Shown here one piece after another: positions 51,776-60,370 of a stretch of DNA of 64,000 nt; position 1 is the first letter of the stretch, and every line of letters starts with the position of its first letter. Under the pieces are notes generated by a model. The model saw only the letters and a program-made list of their open reading frames with translations, did no database searches and was not told the origin of the DNA. The DNA is from Salegentibacter sp. Hel_I_6 (GTDB taxonomy: Bacteria; Bacteroidota; Bacteroidia; Flavobacteriales; Flavobacteriaceae), in the NCBI RefSeq assembly GCF_000745315.1, contig NZ_JQNQ01000001.1, positions 1,116,001-1,180,000 on the forward strand, read 5' to 3'. The translations under genes were made by a program, and so were the position numbers.

Positions 51776-53008
51776 ATGCTTAAAAGGTTATTCAAAAGTA
51801 CATTTTTATTCGCTTTTATAGGTATTCTTTCCTGCGGAAACCAAAATAAGAAAGAGCAATCTTCAAAAGAAATTGCTATCAATAATCAGCAAGAAAATCA
51901 AGTTGAAGAAATTATTCTTGCCGCCAATCGTACTGAAGCTTATCTCCCCTTGCTAAAAAACAAGAAAGTGGGAATTGTAGGCAACCAGACTTCAATTATG
52001 AAGAATAAAAACGGTGAATTTACGCACGTGGTAGATTCTTTGCTGGCATTAGAAGTTAACCTTGTAAAAGGTTTCGCCCCAGAACACGGATTTCGAGGCA
52101 CTGCAGATGCCGGCGAAGCGGTAAAAGATGGTAAAGATGCGCAAACCGGTTTACCTGTAATCTCTCTTTATGGCGATAACAAGAAACCGAAAGCAGAACA
52201 GCTTGAAGACCTGGATGTATTAATTTTTGATCTCCAGGATGTAGGCACCCGCTTTTATACTTACATTTCTTCCCTTCATTATGTTATGGAAGCCTGTGCC
52301 GAAAACGATATTCAACTTATTGTTTTTGACCGTCCCAACCCAAACGGGCATTATATAGATGGTCCTATTCTGGAAACCGAATTTAAAAGTTTTGTCGGGA
52401 TGCATCCAATTCCCACGGTCCATGGATTGACCATGGGAGAATATGCCCAGATGATCAATGCTGAAAAGTGGTTAAAAAATGGAATTACTTGCGAGTTAGA
52501 AGTTATAGGAATGGAAAATTATAACCATTCTAAAGGTTACGACCTACCGGTAAAACCCTCTCCGAATTTGCCTAATGCGCAGGCTATAAATTTATATCCA
52601 AGCCTATGTTTCTTTGAAGGAACCAATGTGAATGCAGGTCGAGGAACCGATAAGCAATTCCAGGTATTTGGCTCGCCTTTTTTAGATGAGAATCACTTTG
52701 ATTTCACCTATACCCCTGAATCTAAAGCAGGAGCTAAAAGCCCAAAACATCTTGGAAAAGAATGTTACGGAAGGGATTTAAGCGAAATTGCCAGGATAGA
52801 TCAAATAAATTTAGAATGGCTCATTGAAGCTTATCAAAACACCGAAAACAAAGGAGAATTCTTCAACGCTTTTTTCACAAAACTGGCGGGAACCAAAGAA
52901 TTACAAACTCAAATTGAAAAAGGTTTATCTGCTCAAGAAATAAGGGAAAGCTGGCAGCAAGGTTTGGAAAATTTTGAAGTGAAAAGAAAGCAATACCTAA
53001 TTTATTAA
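51776..53008 (+). CDS. NamZ-family (DUF1343) exo-beta-N-acetylmuramidase lipoprotein
   Basis: 410 residues. Lipobox ILSCGNQ (cysteine 20). NKKVGIVGNQTSI, FAPEHGFRGTADAGEAV, DVLIFDLQDVGTRFYTYISSLHYVMEAC, VFDRPNPNGHYIDGPIL and PTVHGLTMGEYAQMIN are the DUF1343 signature; characterised members release terminal MurNAc from peptidoglycan fragments. So an envelope-bound role in cell-wall recycling or muropeptide scavenging is likely. It is divergently arranged with the permease; the four-helix-bundle cassette follows. Confidence 0.9.
   Translation: MLKRLFKSTFLFAFIGILSCGNQNKKEQSSKEIAINNQQENQVEEIILAANRTEAYLPLLKNKKVGIVGNQTSIMKNKNGEFTHVVDSLLALEVNLVKGFAPEHGFRGTADAGEAVKDGKDAQTGLPVISLYGDNKKPKAEQLEDLDVLIFDLQDVGTRFYTYISSLHYVMEACAENDIQLIVFDRPNPNGHYIDGPILETEFKSFVGMHPIPTVHGLTMGEYAQMINAEKWLKNGITCELEVIGMENYNHSKGYDLPVKPSPNLPNAQAINLYPSLCFFEGTNVNAGRGTDKQFQVFGSPFLDENHFDFTYTPESKAGAKSPKHLGKECYGRDLSEIARIDQINLEWLIEAYQNTENKGEFFNAFFTKLAGTKELQTQIEKGLSAQEIRESWQQGLENFEVKRKQYLIY
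51793..51800 (-). promoter_or_regulatory. -7 box for the permease inside the NamZ signal-peptide codons
   Basis: Minus-strand TACTTTTG fits TAnnTTTG and would start transcription near 51787, about 20 bases before the permease TTG. It lies in the coding sequence of the divergent gene. Confidence 0.4.
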
Positions 53009-53026
53009 GGGGGTTGCGGGATACGA

Positions 53027-53040
53027 GTTGCGGGTTTCGG
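53027..53040. repeat. Left inverted repeat of the four-helix-bundle cassette
   Basis: GTTGCGGGTTTCGG, preceded by another GTTGCGGG at 53013-53020. Its reverse complement appears with one mismatch at 53475-53488. Confidence 0.6.
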
Positions 53041-53044
53041 AATA

Positions 53045-53416
53045 TTAACTTTTCCAGTTCAATTCTACATATTGGATGAATTTATTAATTTTTGCTCCCA
53101 GAATTTCGTAGTTCTTAACAAGGTCTTCCTGAGGTCCCATAATAGCAGGATAAAGGTGTAATAACTTATTAAAATGTAAAATGGTTTCATCATTACTGGC
53201 GTGGGAATAAGTTAAGAACTTAATGAAGTCAGCTTTGTACCGCTTTCTTCCATAACCTTCAACAATATTTGTAACTACAGAATCTGAAGATCTTCTTATC
53301 TGACTCCCCAATTCGTACAATTCATATTTTGGAAGCTTTAAACTTAGAGAATGAACTTGAAAGAATAAATTAAGGGAAGACTTGTAAATATCAAGATCGC
53401 GGTAATTAGAACTCAT
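53045..53416 (-). CDS. Four-helix-bundle protein (23S rRNA-intervening-sequence family)
   Basis: 123 residues: YRDLDIYKSSLNLFFQVHSLSLKLPKYELYELGSQIRRSSDSVVTNIVEGYGRKRYKADFIKFLTYSHASNDETILHFNKLL is the widespread S23/TIGR02436 four-helix-bundle family, first seen as an ORF inside intervening sequences of 23S rRNA. No rRNA is near. The function is unknown; proteins of this family form pentamers in solved structures. Flanked by G/C-rich inverted repeats unlike the surrounding AT-rich DNA, suggesting a transposable or recombining cassette. Confidence 0.88.
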   Translation of the reverse strand: MSSNYRDLDIYKSSLNLFFQVHSLSLKLPKYELYELGSQIRRSSDSVVTNIVEGYGRKRYKADFIKFLTYSHASNDETILHFNKLLHLYPAIMGPQEDLVKNYEILGAKINKFIQYVELNWKS

Positions 53417-53474
53417 ATTTTAGGTTTTATTTTGTTTCAATATATAAAAATGAATCAAATTCTTAACGCGCAAA

Positions 53475-53540
53475 CCGAAACACGCAACAACTACTAAGAA
53501 AACTACGGCTACGAACAACGCGCATCTTGCAACCCGCAAC
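53475..53540. repeat. Right repeat region of the four-helix-bundle cassette
   Basis: CCGAAACACGCAAC (53475-53488) is the inverted counterpart (13/14) of 53027-53040, and AACCCGCAAC (53531-53540) a second inverted match (10/10) to 53027-53036. Degenerate CGNAAC units lie between them. The rest of the 189-base gap holds no recognisable gene. Confidence 0.55.
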
Positions 53541-53605
53541 AAAATCAAGAACAAACCATCTTAAATCACTACAATTCATTCGAAGCCATAACCTAAACAA
53601 GCATT

Positions 53606-54100
53606 CTAAGTCTTCACCCTCCTTTTCATCTCCTCAACGATATTGTAAGCAGCAGGACAAATGGCGGTATTTTTAATCGTGAGATTGGAGATTTTATGAA
53701 AATCCTTCCTATCGGTATGCGGAAATTCCCGGCAGGCTTTTGGGCGAACATCATAGATTAAGCAATAATTATCGGGAGCCAAAAAAGTACAGGGCACTTG
53801 CTGCAACACATAGTCATTATCTTCATCTATTCGCAAATACTGCTCAATAAACTGCTGCGGTTTTTGCTTTAAATGCTTGCTTATTCGCTCTACATCTTTG
53901 TTTGTAAAGAGCGGCCCGGTAGTCTTACAGCAATTTGCACAATCCAGGCAATTGGTTCTGGAAAATTCTTCCTCATGCATTTCCTGCATTTGCCTATCCA
54001 GATCTTTGGGCGGCTTTTTTCTAAGTTTTGCAAAAAACTTTTTATTTTCCTTATGCTTATCTTTGGCCTTTTCAGGGAGATTTTTAATAATTTCCTCCAT
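53606..54100 (-). CDS. YkgJ-family cysteine cluster protein
   Basis: 164 residues. The cluster reads CLDCANCCKTTG (CxxCxxCC) ... CTFLAPDNYCLIYDVRPKACREFPH, the YkgJ/UPF0153 zinc- or iron-binding pattern. The N-terminal 40 residues are Lys-rich and helical. Function not established. A TATCTTTG box (minus, 54105-54112) lies only four bases before the ATG, which would give a leaderless or nearly leaderless mRNA. Confidence 0.85.
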   Translation of the reverse strand: MEEIIKNLPEKAKDKHKENKKFFAKLRKKPPKDLDRQMQEMHEEEFSRTNCLDCANCCKTTGPLFTNKDVERISKHLKQKPQQFIEQYLRIDEDNDYVLQQVPCTFLAPDNYCLIYDVRPKACREFPHTDRKDFHKISNLTIKNTAICPAAYNIVEEMKRRVKT

Positions 54101-54135
54101 TAGGCAAAGATATAAAACGAACCTACACCGCGTTA

Positions 54136-54870
54136 ATGAATCAGCAAACTTCAGTAAAAGACATTTTTGGAAAAGCGATCTCAGCTTATTATCACCAAAA
54201 AGATGAAACCGATATCCAGGTGCATTCTCCCGATTTTGATGATGATATAATTCCTGTCCCCTATTTATTCCGAGGTTATGCCGAAATGCCTCCTTTAGAA
54301 AAAAAAGCCCTGCAACTTGCTAAAGGTCGGGTTTTAGATGTTGGTTGCGGCGCCGGCAGCCATTCGCTTTATCTTCAGCAGGAGAAAAAATTAGAAGTGA
54401 TGGCTATTGATACTTCAAAAGGAGCTATTGAAGTTTCCCGTCTACGCGGAATTAATGATGCCCAAAACATTGATTTCTTCGAATTAAAAAATGAAAAATT
54501 CGACACCATAGTCATGCTAATGAATGGCAGCGGAATCATTGGTAAACTCAAAAATTTGGACAAATTTTTTAAAAAATCTAAAGAATTACTAAATCCCGGC
54601 GGAAAAATACTCCTGGATTCTTCAGATCTAAGTTATTTATTTGATCGCGACGAAGATGGCGGAATTTGGATAGATTCTGAAGCGCCTTATTATGGAGAGT
54701 TAGAATTTAAAGTAACTTACAAGGGAGAGAGTTCAGATTATTTTGATTGGCTTTATATAGATTTTCAAACCCTTAAATTTGCCGCCGAGACAAACAATTT
54801 TAGTTGCAATCTTATTAAAAAAGGAGAGCATTTCGATTATTTAGCTGAATTACAGCCTTTAAACCAATAA
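54136..54870 (+). CDS. Class I SAM-dependent methyltransferase
   Basis: 244 residues. Motif I VLDVGCGAGSHSLYLQ (about 72-87), acidic end of strand two MAIDTSKGAIE, motif IV-like FDTIVMLMNGSGIIGKL and motif VI LLNPGGKILLDSSD. The substrate is unknown; the fold resembles small-molecule or lipid methyltransferases. Divergent from the ykgJ gene with 35 bases between starts. Confidence 0.88.
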   Translation: MNQQTSVKDIFGKAISAYYHQKDETDIQVHSPDFDDDIIPVPYLFRGYAEMPPLEKKALQLAKGRVLDVGCGAGSHSLYLQQEKKLEVMAIDTSKGAIEVSRLRGINDAQNIDFFELKNEKFDTIVMLMNGSGIIGKLKNLDKFFKKSKELLNPGGKILLDSSDLSYLFDRDEDGGIWIDSEAPYYGELEFKVTYKGESSDYFDWLYIDFQTLKFAAETNNFSCNLIKKGEHFDYLAELQPLNQ

Positions 54871-54900
54871 ATTTATATTTTTACAAAAAAATGCTTTTCA

Positions 54901-55683
54901 ATGTTCAAATATAAATACGCACTTCTCCTGTTTTTTATTTCTGTTTTAAGTGTCTCCTGTTCCTCAGAAACTGATGAAGATGATGGTGGAATTCCCGGAA
55001 TTGATAGAACAGCCAACTTACAGGGGCTTGGGGATTCAGCGGGTGACCTCCTTAGCGATATGAATTTTACTTCAATGAATATTGAAATTGTATATGTAAA
55101 TGGATTTGAACCCAATGCGGCAGCCCTGGCAAATTTCAAAAGTTTCCTTGAAGAACGCACTTTTAAACCAGATGGCATCAATATTAGCCTTAGAGCTGTT
55201 TCCTCCTCAGGGAAAGCGCCTTTTTCTATAGAAGAAATTGTTGAAATTGAAAAAGATACCCGAACGATTTATAATGCAGGTGATGAAATTGGAATCTATA
55301 TTTATATTGCTGATGGCAGTAGCGAAAAAGACGAAGAAAACAAGTTCACTTTAGGTTCTGCATTTAGAAATACTTCCATGGTAATTTTTGGGGAAACCAT
55401 ACAAAACTTTGCCGGTAGACCAAATGCACCAAGCGAAAGCGATATTGAAGCTGCAGTGTTAAACCACGAGTTTGGCCATTTATTTGGACTGGTTGATATT
55501 GGTACCGAGCCACAATCTGATCATAAAGATGAAGATAACGAAGGACATTGTAATGTTGATGATTGCCTAATGCGCGCTTCTATTGAATTTGGTAGTGGAG
55601 TTATGGATGGTATTGAAGGTGGTCGTATTCCAAGACTTGGCCCAGAATGCATAAGAGATCTGCAAGCTGCCGGGGGGAGATAA
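54901..55683 (+). CDS. Metzincin-like zinc metalloprotease lipoprotein
   Basis: 260 residues. Lipobox SVSCSS (cysteine 20). HEFGHLFGLVD (HExxHxxGxxx) in ESDIEAAVLNHEFGHLFGL is the zinc site; GHCNVDDCLMRAS follows about 25 residues later, with a Met in a Cys-flanked turn comparable to the Met-turn of metzincins/archaemetzincins, and a later Cys in GPECIRDL. Position 167-190 precedes with NFAGRPNAPSES. Probably an envelope-anchored protease; target unknown. The N-terminal domain is not recognised. Confidence 0.8.
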   Translation: MFKYKYALLLFFISVLSVSCSSETDEDDGGIPGIDRTANLQGLGDSAGDLLSDMNFTSMNIEIVYVNGFEPNAAALANFKSFLEERTFKPDGINISLRAVSSSGKAPFSIEEIVEIEKDTRTIYNAGDEIGIYIYIADGSSEKDEENKFTLGSAFRNTSMVIFGETIQNFAGRPNAPSESDIEAAVLNHEFGHLFGLVDIGTEPQSDHKDEDNEGHCNVDDCLMRASIEFGSGVMDGIEGGRIPRLGPECIRDLQAAGGR

Positions 55684-55813
55684 TCTGTTAAATACAAGGT
55701 TTGAAATACGAGGTACGAAGTTTAAAATCGTAACAATTCACTATCATCCGCAAAACCTGTTTTCAAATGTAATCCCTAAATTCTTTCAAAGCCTGCCCCG
55801 ATTTTTATCGGGG

Positions 55814-55848
55814 ATCTAAGATGTATTGAATAAAACGTGTAAGAAGCT
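55814..55848. repeat. Centre of a degenerate long-form palindromic repeat
   Basis: ATCTAAGATGTATTGAATAA through AAGAAGCT resembles the centre of the element at 62604-62682. It is preceded by a CCCCGAT/ATCGGGG hairpin (55796-55814). The rest of 55684-55899 contains degenerate TACGAGGTACGAAG-type units and no gene. Confidence 0.45.
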
Positions 55849-55899
55849 AAAATGAGTGCAACTTAACGAAAACCATAATTCTTCACTTCAAGCTCCACC

Positions 55900-58095
55900 T
55901 TAATTCGCCACTTCACTAATAAATTTAATGCGGTATAGCCTCAATTCTTCATCGTCGTAATCACCGTCAAATTCCTGGATTGCTTCATCTATTTTATCGG
56001 TTTGAGCTTCCAGGAAATAGTCATGAATTTCTTCCTGTTGGTCTTCATCTAAAATATCGTCTATCCAGTAATTGATATTCAACTTGGTTCCGCTATATAC
56101 AATGGCCTCCATTTCCTTAATAAACTCTTTCATCTCCATACCTTTAGCGGAAGCAATATCATCTAAAGGCAATTTTCGGTCTACATTCTGAATTATATAT
56201 AATTTCAAAGCCGAATTAGCGCCGGTACTTTTCACCACCAGATCATCGGGTCTAATAATTTCGTTATCTTCTACATAGCGCTGAATTAGCTCTACAAAAT
56301 CTTTTCCGAATTTTTTGGCTTTGTTCTCTCCTACGCCAAAAATATTGGTAAGCTCTTCAATAGAAACCGGATATTTTATAGCCATATCTTCCAACGAGGG
56401 ATCTTGAAATACTACAAAAGGCGGCACCTCATTCTTAACAGCTACTTTTTTCCGAAGATCCTTAAGCATTTTAACCAATTGCTCATCTATACCCCCTGCA
56501 GATTTATTGGTGGTTGGAACAGCTTCAGTAGTACTGTCAAAAATATGATCGTCGGTCATCATAAAAGATTTCGGATTTTTTAGAAAATCCTCTCCTTTAG
56601 GAGTTAGTTTGATCACGCCATAAGTTTCAATATCCTTTTTCAACAAACCGGCAACCAAAACCTGGCGTATTAAAGCCATCCAGTATTTACCATCCCTGCC
56701 TTTTCCTTGTCCAAATAAAGGATGTGCATCGGTTTTATGAGATAAAATAACCGCGTTAGATTTACCAATTAAGGTTTTCACAACCTCCTTGGACTTATAA
56801 AGCTGTTTGGTTTCTTTTATTGTTTTTAGAAGTAATTCTACCTCCTGCCCGGCTTCATGTTGTTTTTTAGGATTTCGAACATTATCATCCATCGAGGCAC
56901 CCTCACCGGTTTCACCGTCAAATTCTTCTCCAAAATAATGGAGAATAAACTTTCTACGGGAAATAGAGGTTTCAGCATAAGCCACAACTTCCTGTAGAAG
57001 GGCGTGACCAATTTCCTGTTCAGCAACAGGCTTTCCGCTCATAAATTTTTCCAGCTTTTCTATATCCTTATAGGAATAAAAAGCAAGGCAATGACCTTCT
57101 CCTCCATCACGTCCTGCACGGCCTGTTTCCTGGTAATAACTCTCTATACTTTTTGGAATATCGTGGTGAATTACAAACCTAACATCGGGTTTGTCTATTC
57201 CCATCCCAAAGGCTATCGTAGCCACAACTACATCAATTTCTTCCATAAGAAACTGATCCTGGTGCTTGCTTCTGGTTTTTGCATCCAGCCCAGCATGGTA
57301 AGGCACGGCATTTATACCGTTTACCTGCAATGTTTGCGCGAGTTCTTCAACTTTCTTTCGACTTAGGCAATAGATGATTCCAGATTTTCCATCATTCTGT
57401 TTTATAAAACGAATAATATCGGCATCAACATTTTTTGTTTTCGGCCGTACTTCATAATATAAATTTGGGCGGTTAAAGCTCGCCTTAAAGGTATTGGCAT
57501 CTGTAATACCCAAATTCTTTAAAATATCTTCCTGCACTTTTGGGGTTGCAGTAGCAGTAAGCGCTATAATTGGAATATTATCTCCTATTCGCTGTATTAT
57601 GCTTCTTAAATTCCGGTATTCCGGTCTAAAATCGTGACCCCATTCACTAATACAGTGAGCTTCGTCTATAGCCAGAAAAGAAATTTTCTGTTGCTTTAAA
57701 AACTCCACGTGATCTTCTTTAGTAAGCGATTCTGGAGCTACATAAAGCAATTTCGTGACACCGTTAGCGATGTCTTCTTTAACCTTTCTAACCTCGGTTT
57801 TATTAAGGGATGAATTGAGCACATGCGCTACGCCGTGCTCTGAAGAGATACTACGTATAGCATCTACCTGGTTTTTCATTAAAGCGATAAGGGGCGAAAC
57901 GACAATTGCCGTTCCTTCTTCAATCAACGCAGGGAGTTGGTAACATAGGGATTTCCCTCCTCCGGTAGGCATCACCACAAAGGAATTATTCTTATTCACA
58001 ATACTGGTAATCACCTCTTCCTGAAGCCCTTTGAATTGGCTAAATCCAAAGTACTTCTTTAGCTGTTGGTGTAAATCAATTTCCGTCAAACTCAT
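55900..58095 (-). CDS. recQ: ATP-dependent DNA helicase RecQ
   Basis: 731 residues. Motif I MPTGGGKSLCYQLPA, motif II DEAHCISEWGHDFRPEYR, motif VI QETGRAGRDG, followed by a winged-helix region (KTDAHPLFGQGKGRDGKYWMALIRQVLVAGLL) and an HRDC domain (LLKDLRKKVAVKNEVPPFVVFQDPSLEDMA). The RecQ zinc-binding cysteines expected after motif VI are not obvious (the segment reads SRRKFILHYFGEEFDGETGEG), so this may be the zinc-less type. 3'-5' helicase in recombination and fork repair. A C-terminal extension of about 110 residues follows the HRDC domain. Confidence 0.95.
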   Translation of the reverse strand: MSLTEIDLHQQLKKYFGFSQFKGLQEEVITSIVNKNNSFVVMPTGGGKSLCYQLPALIEEGTAIVVSPLIALMKNQVDAIRSISSEHGVAHVLNSSLNKTEVRKVKEDIANGVTKLLYVAPESLTKEDHVEFLKQQKISFLAIDEAHCISEWGHDFRPEYRNLRSIIQRIGDNIPIIALTATATPKVQEDILKNLGITDANTFKASFNRPNLYYEVRPKTKNVDADIIRFIKQNDGKSGIIYCLSRKKVEELAQTLQVNGINAVPYHAGLDAKTRSKHQDQFLMEEIDVVVATIAFGMGIDKPDVRFVIHHDIPKSIESYYQETGRAGRDGGEGHCLAFYSYKDIEKLEKFMSGKPVAEQEIGHALLQEVVAYAETSISRRKFILHYFGEEFDGETGEGASMDDNVRNPKKQHEAGQEVELLLKTIKETKQLYKSKEVVKTLIGKSNAVILSHKTDAHPLFGQGKGRDGKYWMALIRQVLVAGLLKKDIETYGVIKLTPKGEDFLKNPKSFMMTDDHIFDSTTEAVPTTNKSAGGIDEQLVKMLKDLRKKVAVKNEVPPFVVFQDPSLEDMAIKYPVSIEELTNIFGVGENKAKKFGKDFVELIQRYVEDNEIIRPDDLVVKSTGANSALKLYIIQNVDRKLPLDDIASAKGMEMKEFIKEMEAIVYSGTKLNINYWIDDILDEDQQEEIHDYFLEAQTDKIDEAIQEFDGDYDDEELRLYRIKFISEVAN

Positions 58096-58117
58096 TCAAT
58101 TGTGTTACAATTTTACA

Positions 58118-58125
58118 TACATTTG
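58118..58125 (+). promoter_or_regulatory. -7 box for kdsD-tatC-lptB
   Basis: TACATTTG fits TAnnTTTG. A TTG at 58100-58102 is 15 bases upstream, slightly close for a -33 element. It gives a leader of about 50 bases before the TTG start of kdsD. Confidence 0.45.
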
Positions 58126-58179
58126 CATAACTAAAGATACATATTTCTTTAAACTCACAATCCTTAATTTTATCAAAAT

Positions 58180-59145
58180 TTGAAACTGAAGGAAAAAATT
58201 CTTAACGCAGCAAAAGAAACCATTTCCATTGAAGCCAAAGCAATTGCAAACCTGGAAAATTATATTGATAGTGAGTTTGCTGAAGCCGTAGAACAAATTT
58301 ATAAAGCCAAAGGAAGGGTAATTGTTACCGGTATAGGAAAAAGTGCCGTGATTGCTACAAAAATAGTTGCTACCCTAAATTCTACAGGCACTCCAGCAAT
58401 TTTTATGCACGCTGCAGATGCCATTCACGGCGATCTTGGAACCATACAAAAAGACGATGTGGTAATTTGTATTTCTAAAAGTGGAAATAGTCCTGAAATT
58501 AAAGTTTTAGTACCCTATATAAAGGATTTTAAAAACTTGCTTGTAGGAATTACCGCCGATAAAGAATCTTTTCTGGGAAGGGAATCTGATTATGTTTTAA
58601 ATTCCTATGTTGAAAAAGAAGCCTGTCCAAATAATCTTGCCCCCACAACCAGCACTACTGCGCAAATGGTAATGGGAGATGCGCTGGCAATTTGTCTTTT
58701 AAAATTAAAAGGATTTTCAAGAAAAGATTTTGCAAAATATCATCCCGGTGGTTCGCTTGGTAAAAAGCTTTACTTGCGGGTTAGCGACATTACCGCTCAA
58801 AATATGAAACCCCAGGTTACTCCAGAAACTTCGGTTACCGATGCAATTATTGAGATTTCAGAGAAAATGCTTGGAGTTACCGCGGTACTTGAAAACGATA
58901 AGATTATTGGAATAATTACCGATGGTGATATTAGAAGAATGCTTAAAAACAATACGGAATTTAAAAATCTTACCGCAAGAGATATTATGAGTCCAGCACC
59001 AAAAACTATAGATCAGGATTCCCTGGCGGTAGATGCATTAGAAATGTTGGAAGAAAATAAGATCTCACAATTACTGGCACTGGAAAACCAAACCTATGCG
59101 GGTGTCGTACATATCCATAACCTAATTCGAGAAGGAATTTTATAA
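58180..59145 (+). CDS. kdsD: Arabinose-5-phosphate isomerase KdsD/KpsF
   Basis: 321 residues. SIS domain (about 35-170) with GRVIVTGIGKSAVIATKIVATLNSTGTP and CISKSGNSPEIK, then two CBS domains (about 205-320; ITAQNMKPQVTPETSVTDAI, ARDIMSPAPKTIDQDSLAV). It converts ribulose-5-phosphate to arabinose-5-phosphate for KDO and LPS. The start is TTG: the N-terminal helix KLKEKILNAAKETISIEAKAIANL fits the family and no ATG exists nearby. Its TAA overlaps the tatC ATG (TAATG). Confidence 0.94.
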   Translation: MKLKEKILNAAKETISIEAKAIANLENYIDSEFAEAVEQIYKAKGRVIVTGIGKSAVIATKIVATLNSTGTPAIFMHAADAIHGDLGTIQKDDVVICISKSGNSPEIKVLVPYIKDFKNLLVGITADKESFLGRESDYVLNSYVEKEACPNNLAPTTSTTAQMVMGDALAICLLKLKGFSRKDFAKYHPGGSLGKKLYLRVSDITAQNMKPQVTPETSVTDAIIEISEKMLGVTAVLENDKIIGIITDGDIRRMLKNNTEFKNLTARDIMSPAPKTIDQDSLAVDALEMLEENKISQLLALENQTYAGVVHIHNLIREGIL

Positions 59146-59972
59146 TGAAGCAAATTGGCACCCCTGAACCAGAGATGTCCTTCTTGGACCATTTAGAAGA
59201 TTTAAGATGGCACTTAATAAAGGCGGTTATCGCAATAGTTGTTGCCGGTTCCATAGCCTTTGTTTTAAAAGGCTTCATCTTTGACGTATTACTTTTTGGC
59301 CCCAGTAGAGGCGATTTCTTTTCCTACGATATGCTATGTAGAATCTCTACATCGCTTGGTCTGGATGCGGGATTCTGTTTTGATGAGATGCCATTTAGAA
59401 TTCAAAGTAGAACTATGGGCGGTCAATTCTCTGCCCACGTTTGGACCTCTATCACAGCTGGTTTTATTATCGCATTCCCTTACGTAATCTATCAATTTTG
59501 GTTATTCGTATCCCCTGCAATGCACGATAATGAACGTAAGCATGCAAAAGGATTTATTTTCATAACCTCTCTATTATTTTTTATTGGGGTAGTTTTCGGA
59601 TATTACGTAGTAACTCCTTTATCAATAAATTTCCTTGGAAAATATCAGGTAAGTGAAGCCGTTTTTAACGATTTTGACCTTAGTAGTTATATTGGCCTGG
59701 TTAGAGCTTCGGTGCTTGCCAGCGGACTTATTTTTGAATTGCCCATCGTGATTTACTTCCTTACTAGAGTTGGGGTAGTAACTCCGCAATTCTTAAAAAA
59801 ATATCGAAAATACGCGTTAGTAATAGTGCTGATTCTATCAGCTGTAATAACGCCACCGGACATTGTTAGCCAGATAATTGTGGCCATTCCGGTATTGATA
59901 CTTTATGAAGTAAGTATTGTTATTTCAAAAGTGATTTACAAACAAGAATTAAGAAAAATTAATCAAAAATAG
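59145..59972 (+). CDS. tatC: Sec-independent protein translocase TatC
   Basis: 275 residues with six helices. MSFLDHLEDLRWHLIKAVIAI is the conserved N-terminal twin-arginine receptor site (E-x-R); SITAGFIIAFPYVIYQFWLFVSPAMHDNERKHAKGFIF and a later SAVITPPDIVSQIIVAIPVLILYEVSI are TatC hallmarks. An insertion with DFFSYDMLCRISTSLGLDAGFC lies in the first periplasmic loop. TatA/B are not in the window. Coupled to kdsD by TAATG overlap. Confidence 0.97.
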   Translation: MKQIGTPEPEMSFLDHLEDLRWHLIKAVIAIVVAGSIAFVLKGFIFDVLLFGPSRGDFFSYDMLCRISTSLGLDAGFCFDEMPFRIQSRTMGGQFSAHVWTSITAGFIIAFPYVIYQFWLFVSPAMHDNERKHAKGFIFITSLLFFIGVVFGYYVVTPLSINFLGKYQVSEAVFNDFDLSSYIGLVRASVLASGLIFELPIVIYFLTRVGVVTPQFLKKYRKYALVIVLILSAVITPPDIVSQIIVAIPVLILYEVSIVISKVIYKQELRKINQK

Positions 59973-59974
59973 CT

Positions 59975-60325
59975 ATGATCAATAAAGTTGACGAATTCAA
60001 TGCTTACCGTCAGCAGATGAATGATAAAATTCTGGGCGAGAACAATAAGGTACTCAAAAGAATTTTTAATTTAGACACAAATGCTTTCACTGAAGGCGCT
60101 GTAGATAAAAAAACAAAAGAATTATTAGGTCTTGTGGCCTCCCTGGTTTTACGTTGTGATGATTGCGTAAAATATCATTTAGAGTCCAGTTATAAACAAG
60201 GTCTAAGCCGGGAACAGGTAATGGAAACGCTTAGTATTGGGACTTTAATTGGCGGCACTATTGTTATTCCTCACCTAAGAAGAGCTCACGAATACTGGGA
60301 AGCGCTGGAAAATGCCGACGTATAA
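59975..60325 (+). CDS. Carboxymuconolactone decarboxylase / AhpD-like protein
   Basis: 116 residues, all-helical. LVASLVLRCDDCVKYHLESSYKQGLSREQVMETLSIGTLIGG holds the CxxC and downstream His of AhpD-like proteins, so a peroxide- or disulfide-reducing role is more likely than decarboxylation. It starts two bases after tatC and is the third gene of kdsD-tatC-ahpD-like-lptB. The exact partner is unknown. Confidence 0.9.
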   Translation: MINKVDEFNAYRQQMNDKILGENNKVLKRIFNLDTNAFTEGAVDKKTKELLGLVASLVLRCDDCVKYHLESSYKQGLSREQVMETLSIGTLIGGTIVIPHLRRAHEYWEALENADV

Positions 60326-60370
60326 TAGGCTGGCATAAAAAATGTACCTTAGCTCTAAAATGCTTTTTGA

